The notes below the pieces were generated by a model. It saw only the letters and a program-made list of their open reading frames with translations. It did not search any database and had not been told where the DNA came from. Positions 7,987 through 16,371 of a DNA stretch of 54,469 nt are shown here, in pieces; position 1 is the first letter of the stretch, and each line of letters begins with the position of its first letter. A program made the translations under genes and the position numbers. The stretch lies in assembly GCA_017453255.1 (NCBI GenBank), contig JAFTKN010000017.1:1-54469 (forward strand). Reading direction: 5' to 3'. Origin of the DNA: Clostridia bacterium. GTDB taxonomy: Bacteria; Bacillota; Clostridia; Oscillospirales; CAG-272.

Positions 7987-8955
7987 TTATATTCCTCCAG
8001 TAGCCAACGACATTAGAGTTGTATAAACTGATGCGTTGGTATTTAAGTCATTAAGCCCCTTTTCAAAGCTATCATAAAGGGCTAAAATTTTTTTCAAGCT
8101 ATGCTTTCCAGCAATACTAATTGCTTCATCATATGATGAAAAAAAGCAAAGTGGTGCGCTTTTGCTACGCTTACAAACTGCTAAATCTCTTAGAACAGTA
8201 AGCGAAAGATTAAAGATTTCCTTCAGCTTGTCTCTTTTTTGAGAAAAGAGAGAGGAAATAAAGGATAAGGAGCTATTATCAAGGGTAAGATAAGCCAAAA
8301 CCAAGTCCCTTGCCTTGCTTCTGTCACTAATAAGCGCCTCGGATCTCTTTTCGTCAAGCATATCAAGAGCATATCCAAGCGAGCCACGAGCTGAAACAAT
8401 AATTTCCTTAATGCTTTCCTTAGAAAGATTAGTGGATACATTATTTTCGATATAACGATAAATCGTATCGTTATCGAGTGGCTTGGTTCTTAAAATTTGT
8501 GCTCTTGACCTTATTGTTTCAAGCAAAAAGGAAGCATCTGTAGTTAATAAAAAGAAAATTACATGCTTAGGAGGCTCCTCTAAGGCAATTAGCAGAGCAT
8601 TCTGAGCCTTAACATTCATTTTTTGAACATCATTTAAAATGTAAATCTTGTAATCACATTCTGCACAGCTATCATATAAGCCTTCCTTGATTTTTCTGAC
8701 GTCATCAACAGTAAACGCATCAAAAAAGCGAACATCAACGCATCGGTCATTTAAAATCTTTTCACAGAAATCACACTTTTTACAGGGCATCTTGTTTCCC
8801 TGACACATAATAGATGCTGAGGCAAGCCTTGCTACAGTATGCTTTCCTGTGCCGTATGCGCCCTCAATAATGTAAGCGTGCAAGAACTTTTTATTTAAAA
8901 TTGCATTGCCAAGAGTGCTTTTAATATTTTCATTTCCAATAAGACCATCAAACAT
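7987..8955 (-). CDS. holB: DNA polymerase III delta' subunit
   Basis: A 322-residue AAA+ clamp-loader subunit. Walker A-like GAYGTGKHT at 33-41; the zinc module Cys51, Cys58, Cys61, Cys64 (CxxxxxxCxxCxxC); the sensor-type NALLIALEEPP segment; and the SRAQ motif follow in the standard order. I set the start at 8955 because AGGAGGTG precedes it by 5 bases; the longer frame to 8982 would begin before this ribosome site. Co-transcribed with ricT from the promoter at 9001-9029. Confidence 0.95.
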   Translation of the reverse strand: MFDGLIGNENIKSTLGNAILNKKFLHAYIIEGAYGTGKHTVARLASASIMCQGNKMPCKKCDFCEKILNDRCVDVRFFDAFTVDDVRKIKEGLYDSCAECDYKIYILNDVQKMNVKAQNALLIALEEPPKHVIFFLLTTDASFLLETIRSRAQILRTKPLDNDTIYRYIENNVSTNLSKESIKEIIVSARGSLGYALDMLDEKRSEALISDRSKARDLVLAYLTLDNSSLSFISSLFSQKRDKLKEIFNLSLTVLRDLAVCKRSKSAPLCFFSSYDEAISIAGKHSLKKILALYDSFEKGLNDLNTNASVYTTLMSLATGGI

Positions 8956-9000
8956 AAAAGCACCTCCTAAATAAAGCTTCACATAAAACTACATAATACC

Positions 9001-9029
9001 ATTATAACAAAGTTTTTTCCTTATGTCAA
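9001..9029 (-). promoter_or_regulatory. consensus SigA promoter of holB-ricT
   Basis: On the minus strand TTGACA (9024-9029) and TATAAT (9001-9006) are separated by 17 bases, a perfect vegetative promoter about 45 bases ahead of the holB start. Confidence 0.85.
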
Positions 9030-9120
9030 ACAGAAAAGAATTCAATTTTATGAAAATTGCATAAAAAAGTAAAAAAAATTCCAAATAAACATAAAAAATT
9101 AACGAAATTTAAAAAAGTAC

Positions 9121-9149
9121 TTGTATATTCAGGTAAAATAGTTTAAAAT
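9121..9149 (+). promoter_or_regulatory. probable SigA promoter of gapA
   Basis: TTGTAT and TAAAAT are 17 bases apart. The -35 is only half matching, but spacing and position before the gapA leader are right. Confidence 0.55.
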
Positions 9150-9165
9150 ATATATTTGGTAGGGA

Positions 9166-9180
9166 ATGGAAATATTCCAT
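9166..9180 (+). promoter_or_regulatory. inverted repeat in the gapA leader
   Basis: ATGGAA-ATA-TTCCAT is a perfect 6-3-6 inverted repeat about 17 bases downstream of the -10 box, so at or just after the transcription start. It could be an operator or a 5' mRNA-stabilising stem. No linked regulator gene is present. Confidence 0.4.
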
Positions 9181-9211
9181 ACACAAAATGAAAATTTCGG
9201 AGGAAATTAAA

Positions 9212-10225
9212 ATGTCAGTTAAAGTTGCTATCAACGGCTTTGGCCGTATCGGACGTCTTGCATTCAGACAGATGTTCGGCGCAGAAGGTTACGAAATCGT
9301 AGCTATCAATGATCTTACAAGCCCAAAGATGCTTGCTCATCTTCTTAAGTATGACACAGCACAAGGCAAGTACGCTTACGCAGATACTGTTACAAACACA
9401 GAGGACAGCATCACAGTAAACGGTAAGACAATCAAAATTTACGCAGAAAAGGACGCTGCAAACTGCCCATGGGGTGAGCTTGGTGTTGACGTAGTATTGG
9501 AGTGCACAGGCTTCTACTGCTCAAAGGAAAAGTCAATGGCTCACGTAAACGCTGGTGCTAAGAAGGTTGTTATCTCTGCTCCTGCAGGAAACGATCTTAA
9601 GACTATCGTTTTCGGCGTTAACGAAAATACATTAACAGCTGATGACCAAATCATCTCTGCTGCATCATGCACAACAAACTGCTTAGCTCCAATGGCTAAG
9701 GCTTTGAACGACGCATACCCAATCCAAAGTGGTATCATGACAACAGTTCACGCTTACACAGGCGACCAAATGATTCTTGATGGTCCTCACAGAAAGGGTG
9801 ACCTTAGAAGAGCAAGAGCTGGTGCTCAGAACATCGTTCCTAACTCAACAGGTGCTGCTAAGGCTATCGGTCTTGTAATTCCTGAGCTTAATGGTAAGCT
9901 TATCGGTTCAGCACAAAGAGTTCCTACCTGCACAGGTTCAACAACACTTCTTGTTGCAGTTGTTAAGGGTAAGGATGTAACAAAGGATTCTATCAATGCT
10001 GCTATGAAGGCTGCTGCTACACAGTCATATGGTTACAACACAGATGAAATCGTATCCTCTGACGTTATTGGTATGACATACGGCTCACTCTTTGATGCTA
10101 CACAAACAATGGTAGCTAAGATTGATGACGACACATATCAAGTACAGGTTGTTTCTTGGTACGATAACGAGAACAGCTATACAAGCCAGATGGTTCGTAC
10201 AATTAAGTACTTCGCTGAAATCTAA
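9212..10225 (+). CDS. gapA: glyceraldehyde-3-phosphate dehydrogenase
   Basis: A 337-residue tetrameric glycolytic enzyme, oxidising G3P with NAD and phosphate. The Rossmann start [11 protein letters not shown], the catalytic Cys153 in SCTTNC and the partner His180 in TTVHAYT are present, as are the C-terminal [13 protein letters not shown] residues. I choose ATG 9212, preceded by GGAGG and matching the family's usual N-terminus, over the upstream ATG at 9188, which lies before that ribosome site. Codon use is richer in C-ending codons than that of its neighbours, which fits very high expression. It is monocistronic: own promoter and terminator, no pgk or tpi nearby. Confidence 0.98.
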   Translation: MSVKVAINGFGRIGRLAFRQMFGAEGYEIVAINDLTSPKMLAHLLKYDTAQGKYAYADTVTNTEDSITVNGKTIKIYAEKDAANCPWGELGVDVVLECTGFYCSKEKSMAHVNAGAKKVVISAPAGNDLKTIVFGVNENTLTADDQIISAASCTTNCLAPMAKALNDAYPIQSGIMTTVHAYTGDQMILDGPHRKGDLRRARAGAQNIVPNSTGAAKAIGLVIPELNGKLIGSAQRVPTCTGSTTLLVAVVKGKDVTKDSINAAMKAAATQSYGYNTDEIVSSDVIGMTYGSLFDATQTMVAKIDDDTYQVQVVSWYDNENSYTSQMVRTIKYFAEI

Positions 10226-10238
10226 TTTTGTCGAACAT

Positions 10239-10272
10239 AAAAAGGCATTGCTTGTGCAGTGCCTTTTTTATT
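10239..10272 (+). terminator. terminator of gapA
   Basis: AAAAAGGCATTGC pairs with GCAGTGCCTTTTT around a 4-base loop and ends in a T run, 14 bases after the gapA stop. Confidence 0.88.
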
Positions 10273-10280
10273 TGCAAACA

Positions 10281-10305
10281 AAAAGGTGGGAAAAACCCAC
10301 CTTTT
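10281..10305 (-). terminator. terminator of trkA-trkH
   Basis: AAAAGGTGGG and CCCACCTTTT pair perfectly around five bases. The minus strand reading continues into TTTTTG-like sequence, right after the trkH stop at 10312. It can also back up the gapA terminator. Confidence 0.8.
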
Positions 10306-10311
10306 ATTGTA

Positions 10312-11886
10312 TTAAGTTCTTTTCCATGTTCTTGGAGTAAATAATATAAGAACAGGCAAAATCTCAAGTCTGCCGAGTAGCATAGTAAGAGTTAAAATAA
10401 ATGTAGAAAAATTATTATAACATGCAAAGCTTAGATAAGGACCTACAGCTTCGAAGCCTGGACCTATATTTGAAATACAGGATAAAGCAGCAGAGAAGTT
10501 AGTGTAAAATCCATGATGCACCGTTTCATTGTTAAGCTTCTCTGATAAGTCTGAAACTACAGGCGTTAATGTACCATTGGCTGGGTCAAAGGCGAGCAGA
10601 AAAACAACGATAAAGAGAATGAAAACATACATTGTAATAAATGCAAATACGTCATTTACCGTTTTGCTATCTAAGGTTTTACCTTCAATTTTCATCTTTG
10701 GTACATATCTTGGGTTGATAAGCTTTCTAATATTTATATAGCTACCTTTTGTTGCAATCACTATACGTGAGGTTTTCATTCCACCAGCAGTAGAGCCTGC
10801 CATAGCTCCCATAAACATAAGAATAATAAGAACCGTTTGGGCAGCCATTGGCCAAAGGTTGAAGTCGGTGGTCGAATAACCCGTTGTTGTCATAATGGAA
10901 GCTACTTGGAATAGGGAATGCCTGAATGCACCCTCAGCAGAATATATCGCTGACATTTTGGTAAGTAGGCTTACAAAAATAACGGAAACAGATGCAATAG
11001 TAATAAAGATGTAAGCTCTAAATTCCTCGCTCTTAAATACATCCTTGATTTTACCAAGCAAAATCAAATAATATAAAGCGAAGTTACAGCCAAATATTAG
11101 TAAGAAAATAGAAACAACATATTGAGCGTATGGGGTGAAATATTGGAAGCTACCAGGAATAAATCCAAAGCCACCAGTACCTGCACAGCCAAAGGCAGTA
11201 AGCATAGAATAGAAAAATTTATCACCCTCGCAGGAGGCATAATTGTCGGCAACTAAAGCACTGTTGTCGATTAGTGGACCACACATAAGAACAATAATCT
11301 CGATTACAGTAAGGCTCAAATAAATGAGGTAAAGTATTCTTGCAGTAACCTTCATTTTTGAAGCAATCTTACCAACCTGAGGCCCAGGGCTCTCTGCACG
11401 TAAAAGATGCATTGATGAGCCGTCGCTACTTTCAGGAATGAAAATAAGCACGAATACAAGTATTCCCATACCACCTATCCAGTGTGAGAAGCTTCTCCAA
11501 AATAGAGTAGAATGAGAAACAATAGATATATCAGGAATAACGCTTGCGCCAGTAGTTGTAAAGCCCGACATTATTTCAAAGCAAGCGTCAATATAGTTTG
11601 GTATATCACCATTAATTGTAAAAGGAATTGCACCAAAAAGTGCCATTACAATCCAAACCAATGCGACTAAAGCAAAGCCCTCCTTTTGGTAAAGTGACTT
11701 TCTTTTTGGCTTTGGTATTTGAAGTAAAAGCCCGATTAAGCATAGTGCAGAAATCGGTATAACAAAGGCAATTTTATGATAAAATGACTCATTATAAATA
11801 ATGCTCATTAAAAAGGGTGCAAGCATAAGCACGCTTTCCAAAATCATAATTTTGCCGAGGATTTTACCTAAAGCTTTAAAATTCAT
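10312..11886 (-). CDS. trkH: Trk/Ktr-type potassium uptake membrane subunit
   Basis: A 524-residue polytopic membrane protein with four repeated M1-P-M2 units. Selectivity-loop segments are visible as TTTGASV (about residues 113-119), GCAGTGGFG, TTTGYST and a fourth near SNIGPGFEAVG, each placing a conserved glycine in the pore. It imports potassium with sodium or protons, gated by the cytosolic TrkA subunit encoded 11 bases upstream in the same operon. Length and the fourth-repeat form fit TrkH rather than the shorter KtrB. No signal peptide; the C-terminus ends shortly after the last helix. Confidence 0.93.
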   Translation of the reverse strand: MNFKALGKILGKIMILESVLMLAPFLMSIIYNESFYHKIAFVIPISALCLIGLLLQIPKPKRKSLYQKEGFALVALVWIVMALFGAIPFTINGDIPNYIDACFEIMSGFTTTGASVIPDISIVSHSTLFWRSFSHWIGGMGILVFVLIFIPESSDGSSMHLLRAESPGPQVGKIASKMKVTARILYLIYLSLTVIEIIVLMCGPLIDNSALVADNYASCEGDKFFYSMLTAFGCAGTGGFGFIPGSFQYFTPYAQYVVSIFLLIFGCNFALYYLILLGKIKDVFKSEEFRAYIFITIASVSVIFVSLLTKMSAIYSAEGAFRHSLFQVASIMTTTGYSTTDFNLWPMAAQTVLIILMFMGAMAGSTAGGMKTSRIVIATKGSYINIRKLINPRYVPKMKIEGKTLDSKTVNDVFAFITMYVFILFIVVFLLAFDPANGTLTPVVSDLSEKLNNETVHHGFYTNFSAALSCISNIGPGFEAVGPYLSFACYNNFSTFILTLTMLLGRLEILPVLILFTPRTWKRT

Positions 11887-11897
11887 ATGATTTGTCC

Positions 11898-13253
11898 TTA
11901 TTCAAAAACATCTGTTAAATCGTCAAAATTTTGGTGAGTAGTTACAACAATTACATTATCGCCAAGCTGTATCTGTGAATTACCATCTGGGATAATAACC
12001 TCATTTTCACGTATAATGCAGGCGATAAGACAATTTTTCTTTGTCCTTAAAGCCTTAAGAGGCTTGTTGTAAAAATCCTCTTTAGTTCTTGCAGAAAACT
12101 CAAGTGCCTCAACCTGATTATTTACTAATCTATAAAGTGTTAAAACATTACTTCCTCTGCTATTAGCCAAGGCTCTGATATAGCTTGTAATTTTGTCAGC
12201 AACAATCTTCTTAGGTGAAACAGTATTCTGAATACCAAGCTCGCCAAGCATATCAATAAGATCGTCACTCTTTATTTGGGTGATGGTCTTTGTAACCTTC
12301 ATTTTGTTTGCAAACATTGAAACGATCATGTTTTCCTCGTCAATGTCAGTAAGAGCAACGAAGGCGTCCATAGCCTCAATACCCTCCTCGGTTAAAAGGT
12401 CGTGCTGAGTTCCGTTACCATAAATAACAGTTACACGAGGCAAAAGGTCAGCAAGCTCCTCGCATCTGTCCTTATCACTCTCAACTAATTTAATGTTATA
12501 TTTCTTTGTAGAAAGCTCGCTAGCAAGATAAAAACCAATTTTATCTCCACCAACAATCATAATATCCTTGAATGGTGATTTTTCAAGCTTTGCCTCAGCT
12601 AAGAATTCTCTAAGTGAGCTTGCGTCAGAGGTGAAGTGAACTCTATCACCTGTCTCAAACATAAAATTACCTGAAGGAATAATAACCTCATTACCTCTTT
12701 GAACAGCACAAACAAGGACCTTAGTTTTTAATTTTTTACTAAGTGAAATAAGAGTTTCACCAACTAAAAGACTACCAGAATTTACAATAATCTCAACAAG
12801 CAAAACCTTTCCCTTTGCAAAATGCTCCATTTGAGAAATAGAGGGAAGGTTGATGAGATTGAAGATTTCATCAGCTGTTTCCTTTTCGGGGTTTACAATC
12901 ATAGAAATACCAAGCTCGTCCTTCATATCTGCAATTTGCTTAGTGTAATCTGGATTTCTTACACGAGCAATAGTGTTTTTTACACCGATTTTCTTAGCTA
13001 CAAGGCAAGCAAAAACATTAAGCTCGTCACTATTAGTAAGTGCAATAGCTAAATCACAGTCAGACATGTTAGCCTCTTTCTGTATATCTAAACAAGCACC
13101 ATTGCCAACAACACCGAAAACGTCGTATTTCTCTATAAGGCTCTCAACCTTATCCTTGTCCTCGTCAATAATGGTGATAGTGTGATCCATGAAGGAAAGA
13201 CTTTTAAGCACAGTTTTTCCAATAGTACCAAGACCGATTATAACAATCTTCAT
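11898..13253 (-). CDS. trkA: Trk system regulatory subunit TrkA
   Basis: A 451-residue cytosolic protein with two tandem RCK units. Each starts with a Rossmann nucleotide site: KIVIIGLGTIG at the N-terminus and IMIVGGDKIGFYLA at about residue 228. Each is followed by a TrkA-C domain (VGETLISLSKKLKTKVLVC and YNKPLKALRTKKNCLIA). It binds NAD(H) or adenine nucleotides and opens TrkH. The start is ATG 13253, 8 bases after AGGAG; a GTG three codons upstream would overlap that site. First gene of the operon. Confidence 0.94.
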   Translation of the reverse strand: MKIVIIGLGTIGKTVLKSLSFMDHTITIIDEDKDKVESLIEKYDVFGVVGNGACLDIQKEANMSDCDLAIALTNSDELNVFACLVAKKIGVKNTIARVRNPDYTKQIADMKDELGISMIVNPEKETADEIFNLINLPSISQMEHFAKGKVLLVEIIVNSGSLLVGETLISLSKKLKTKVLVCAVQRGNEVIIPSGNFMFETGDRVHFTSDASSLREFLAEAKLEKSPFKDIMIVGGDKIGFYLASELSTKKYNIKLVESDKDRCEELADLLPRVTVIYGNGTQHDLLTEEGIEAMDAFVALTDIDEENMIVSMFANKMKVTKTITQIKSDDLIDMLGELGIQNTVSPKKIVADKITSYIRALANSRGSNVLTLYRLVNNQVEALEFSARTKEDFYNKPLKALRTKKNCLIACIIRENEVIIPDGNSQIQLGDNVIVVTTHQNFDDLTDVFE

Positions 13254-13283
13254 AATAGACACTCCTAAATTAGTTCTTTTTTT

Positions 13284-13289
13284 ATTATA
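13284..13289 (-). promoter_or_regulatory. extended -10 of the trkA promoter
   Basis: On the minus strand TGATATAAT provides a perfect -10 with a TGn extension; no good -35 is visible 17 bases upstream. Confidence 0.5.
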
Positions 13290-13347
13290 TCACTTTTAAA
13301 ATAAAAAATAAAGATAGAAAATGAATTTTACTGAATTTTTACGTATT

Positions 13348-13377
13348 TGTAGATTTTTGGTAGCTTTTGTCATAATA
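13348..13377 (+). promoter_or_regulatory. possible sporulation-sigma promoter of cotJABC
   Basis: CATAATA (13371-13377) resembles the -10 of SigE/SigF/SigG promoters, with TGTAGA 17 bases upstream as a partial -35. No SigA-like pair is evident here. A small stem GCCGA/TCGGC (13385-13400) lies between it and the Shine-Dalgarno. The assignment to one sigma factor is not possible by eye; SigE is expected from Bacillus cotJ. Confidence 0.35.
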
Positions 13378-13414
13378 TGTAATAGCCGACAAAATTCGGC
13401 ACAAAGGAGATATT

Positions 13415-13702
13415 ATGAGATTTGATAACAGCTCAAGAAGAAACGCAAGAAATGATCTTGATGACTTTGCAAATTTTCTTGGTATGAGAACACAAAAAAT
13501 GCAAAAAACAGACACTTTCTCGCCAATTTCTTCAAATTATTCGCAAAGAAGCTTAGCTATGGTGTATCCAGAAAAGCAGTCGTGGCAAAGAATATATGAC
13601 CCCGAGGTGGCTCTGTTGAATGGTACCATTTTTGAGGAGCTTAATTTGCCCTTCAATCGAGCATCATGCAGAGGAAACAATTTTGGAGAGGGGTGCCTAT
13701 AA
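13415..13702 (+). CDS. cotJA: spore coat-associated protein CotJA
   Basis: A 95-residue small protein. The C-terminal half (SLAMVYPEKQSWQRIYDPEVAL, then NGTIFEELNLPF) is the CotJA signature, while the N-terminal 45 residues are polar and variable. CotJA is needed for CotJC assembly into the inner spore coat in Bacillus. Start supported by AAAGGAG. The stop codon TAA overlaps the ATG of cotJB (TAATG), so translation is coupled through all three cotJ genes. Confidence 0.9.
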   Translation: MRFDNSSRRNARNDLDDFANFLGMRTQKMQKTDTFSPISSNYSQRSLAMVYPEKQSWQRIYDPEVALLNGTIFEELNLPFNRASCRGNNFGEGCL

Positions 13703-13968
13703 TGAACAGGGAAAACAGCAGAAATCGTTTAATGAAGGAGCTTCAAACCTACTCATTTGCAGCTCATGAGGCACTTTTATATTTAGATGCTTATCCAGAA
13801 AGCAAGGAGGCTCTTGCTTATTATAACAAGTTTAAAAAGCTTGAAAATCAAATAAAAAATGAATATGAGGCTAAATATGGTCCAGTAACATCACCAAACG
13901 AGGCACAATCGTGGCAGTGGAACAAGGGACCATGGCCTTGGCAGCTTGATGGGGAGGTAATGCTATAA
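13702..13968 (+). CDS. cotJB: spore coat protein CotJB
   Basis: An 88-residue protein with the CotJB pattern: ELQTYSFAAHEALLYLDAYPES at the start, then a helical KFKKLENQIKNEYEAKYGP segment, and the tryptophan-rich end WQWNKGPWPWQ. I start it at 13702, where GAGAGGGG precedes an ATG overlapping the cotJA stop; a longer frame from 13666 lies inside cotJA. Its own stop overlaps the cotJC start in the same TAATG manner. Confidence 0.92.
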   Translation: MNRENSRNRLMKELQTYSFAAHEALLYLDAYPESKEALAYYNKFKKLENQIKNEYEAKYGPVTSPNEAQSWQWNKGPWPWQLDGEVML

Positions 13969-14567
13969 TGTGGAATTATGAAAAAAGACTTCAATATCCT
14001 GTAAAAATCAAAAATCCAAATCCTAAGTATGCACAAATAATAGTTAGCCAATTAGGTGGACCTGATGGAGAAATTGGAGCATCGCTTCGTTACTTGACAC
14101 AAAGAATAGCAATGCCTTATTCCAAAATAGTGGGTATATTAACAGACGTGGGAACAGAGGAGCTTGCACACGTTGAAATGATAACTGCAATTTTATATCA
14201 GCTAACAAGAAATTTAAAGCCTGATGAAATTGTAAAAAGTGGCTTTGACACTTATTTTGTTGACCATACAACAGGTGTATATCCTGTAGCTGCAAGTGGC
14301 TTCCCTTATTCTGCATCACAATTTCAATCAAAGGGCGATGTAATAGCCGATTTGAATGAGGACTTAGCTGCCGAGCAAAAGGCAAGAGTAACCTACGACA
14401 ACATTTTAAGACTTGTTGATGATCCAGATGTATGCGATGCTATAAAATTCCTAAGAGCAAGAGAGGTAGTTCACTACCAGCGCTTTGCAGATGCTCTCGG
14501 CATAGCACAGGATAATATGAATAGCAAGAATTTCTATGGTTATAATCCTGCTTTTGACAAAAAGTAA
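13968..14567 (+). CDS. cotJC: spore coat protein CotJC, manganese catalase family
   Basis: A 199-residue four-helix-bundle protein of the manganese catalase superfamily. Carboxylate/His metal ligands are suggested by EELAHVEMI and by EDLAAEQKARVTYD and EVVHYQRF. It starts with MWNYEKRLQYPVKI as in Bacillus CotJC. It sits in the spore coat; catalase activity has been shown for some relatives, otherwise only inferred. Third of three translationally coupled genes. Confidence 0.94.
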   Translation: MWNYEKRLQYPVKIKNPNPKYAQIIVSQLGGPDGEIGASLRYLTQRIAMPYSKIVGILTDVGTEELAHVEMITAILYQLTRNLKPDEIVKSGFDTYFVDHTTGVYPVAASGFPYSASQFQSKGDVIADLNEDLAAEQKARVTYDNILRLVDDPDVCDAIKFLRAREVVHYQRFADALGIAQDNMNSKNFYGYNPAFDKK

Positions 14568-14568
14568 T

Positions 14569-14597
14569 AAAAAAGCCTTGTAAAAGGCTTTTTTTAT
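14569..14597 (+). terminator. terminator of cotJABC
   Basis: AAAAAAGCCTT and AAGGCTTTTTT pair around a GTAA tetraloop, immediately after the cotJC stop. Confidence 0.88.
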
Positions 14598-14604
14598 TTG
14601 GTAA

Positions 14605-14633
14605 TTGACAAATTTAATAATGCGTGATAAAAT
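14605..14633 (+). promoter_or_regulatory. SigA promoter of nadK-nfnAB
   Basis: TTGACA and TAAAAT are 17 bases apart, ending about 40 bases before the nadK ATG. Confidence 0.8.
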
Positions 14634-14673
14634 ATTATAATATAATATATCACAATAAAGAAAGGAGCATGCT

Positions 14674-15513
14674 ATGAAAAAGGCAATTATAATCCCAAAC
14701 TATTTGAAGAAGGAAAGCGTTAGCTTTTCAAAAATAGCAGAAAAGAAGCTTAATGATAGTGGATATGAGGTAGAAATCTTAACAGAAAAGCAAGTGCCTG
14801 ATAAGGATTCTGAATTTGCCCTTGTTTTAGGTGGCGATGGAACAATGCTACGTGCTTGTAAAAAGCTATATGATAAGGATATAGCCATGCTCGGCATAAA
14901 TTTTGGTAATTTAGGCTATTTAACTGAGTGTAATCCTGATAATGCTCTTGATGCTATTGATAAGCTGACACAAGGAGAATACACTATAGAAAATCGTATA
15001 ATGCTAAAGGGTGAGGTTTTAAGAAACGGAAAGGTAGCTTATGAGTTTTCAGCACTCAATGAGGTTGCGTTTTTTAGAGCATCGCTTTTAAAGGCATTTA
15101 CCCTTGAAATTTTTATAAATCAAATGCTTACTCAAACCGTTGTTGGTGATGGACTTATTGTTGCAACTCCAACAGGCTCAACCTCATATAATTTATCAGC
15201 AGGAGGTCCTGTTTTAACACCTAATGCTGATAATATGGTTTTGACAGCGGTTTCGCCGATTTATTACCCACGCTCATCTCTTGTAATTAATGGCTCAGAT
15301 AAGCTGGAAATCAAGGTTTCAATTAATAGCATAACAAAGACAGGAAGCCCATCTATACAAATTGATGGAGATGAATTTTTTGAAATATATAATGGCGACA
15401 TCATAAGAATAGAAAAGCATTCTAAGAAGGTAAAAACCATTAAGATAACAAACAATAATTTTTATCAGGTTTTAAGTAAAAAGCTATCTAAGGCTACATA
15501 TGAAGGAATTTGA
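14674..15513 (+). CDS. nadK: NAD kinase
   Basis: A 279-residue ATP-NAD kinase making NADP. The GGDGT motif is at 53-57, the NE pair at 129-130, and the TPTGSTSYNLSAGGP loop begins at 165. Full length for the family. AAAGGAG precedes the start. The next gene's ribosome site lies in its last codons. Being first in an operon with nfnA and nfnB, it would set the NADP pool used by that transhydrogenase; this functional link is inferred from position. Confidence 0.96.
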   Translation: MKKAIIIPNYLKKESVSFSKIAEKKLNDSGYEVEILTEKQVPDKDSEFALVLGGDGTMLRACKKLYDKDIAMLGINFGNLGYLTECNPDNALDAIDKLTQGEYTIENRIMLKGEVLRNGKVAYEFSALNEVAFFRASLLKAFTLEIFINQMLTQTVVGDGLIVATPTGSTSYNLSAGGPVLTPNADNMVLTAVSPIYYPRSSLVINGSDKLEIKVSINSITKTGSPSIQIDGDEFFEIYNGDIIRIEKHSKKVKTIKITNNNFYQVLSKKLSKATYEGI

Positions 15514-15526
15514 TGAAGGAGTACAT

Positions 15527-16369
15527 ATGTATAAAATTTTAAATAAAAGGGTTTTGAACCCAACCGTTGTGCTTATGGATATTGAAGCGCCATTGGTTGC
15601 TAAAAAGGCAGAGCCAGGACAATTTATAATTCTTCGCACACATGAGGACGGAGAGAGAATACCATTAACTATCGCTGATTTTGACAGAAGGCGTGGAACA
15701 ATTACAATAATATTTCAAGTAGTTGGTGCAACAACTGAAAGACTTTCCCATATGAATAAGGGTGATAGCCTTTGTGATTTTGTAGGTCCTTTAGGCAAGA
15801 AAACACATACAGATGGTCTTAAAAAGGTTGCAGTTGTAGGTGGTGGCGTTGGCTGTGCGATAGCCTACCCAGTGGCTAAAAAGCTACATAGCTTAGGCTG
15901 TGAGGTACATGCAATTTGTGGCTTTAGAAGCAAGGATTTGGTTATATTAGAGGACGAGTTTAAAAAGTCATCATCTAAATTCATTCTTATGAGTGATGAT
16001 GGAACTGCTGGCGAAAAGGGACTTGTTACCGACGCACTAAAAAAGCTAATAGAGAGTGGTGAAAAATATGATGAGGTTATCACCATAGGACCACTTCCAA
16101 TGATGAAATTCGTTTGCCTTCTTACTAAGGAATATAGAATTAAGACAGTTGCATCTATGAACCCAATAATGATAGATGGAACAGGCATGTGTGGTGGCTG
16201 TCGCTTAACAGTAGGTGGAAAAACAGTTTTTGCCTGTGTTGATGGTCCAGAATTTGATGGACACTTGATAGATTTTGACGAGGCTATGTCACGCTCAAAC
16301 ATCTATTATAAATCAGAGAGAAAAAGACACGAGGACGCATGTAACCTCTTTAAAAAGGAGGCTGAATAA
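15527..16369 (+). CDS. nfnA: NfnA-like FAD/NAD and [2Fe-2S] subunit
   Basis: A 280-residue ferredoxin-NADP reductase-type flavoprotein, the small subunit of NADH-dependent ferredoxin:NADP oxidoreductase (also annotated sulfide dehydrogenase or GltB-like beta). The FAD-binding RIPLTIAD motif is near 44-51, the NAD-binding VAVVGGGVGCAIA at 101-113, and the C-terminal [2Fe-2S] ligands are in MCGGCRLTVGG and FACVDGPEFDG (Cys222, Cys225, Cys237, with a fourth acidic ligand in known structures). I start it at 15527, just behind AAGGAG; an earlier ATG at 15500 overlaps nadK. It is followed 2 bases later by nfnB. Confidence 0.9.
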   Translation: MYKILNKRVLNPTVVLMDIEAPLVAKKAEPGQFIILRTHEDGERIPLTIADFDRRRGTITIIFQVVGATTERLSHMNKGDSLCDFVGPLGKKTHTDGLKKVAVVGGGVGCAIAYPVAKKLHSLGCEVHAICGFRSKDLVILEDEFKKSSSKFILMSDDGTAGEKGLVTDALKKLIESGEKYDEVITIGPLPMMKFVCLLTKEYRIKTVASMNPIMIDGTGMCGGCRLTVGGKTVFACVDGPEFDGHLIDFDEAMSRSNIYYKSERKRHEDACNLFKKEAE

Positions 16370-16371
16370 TT

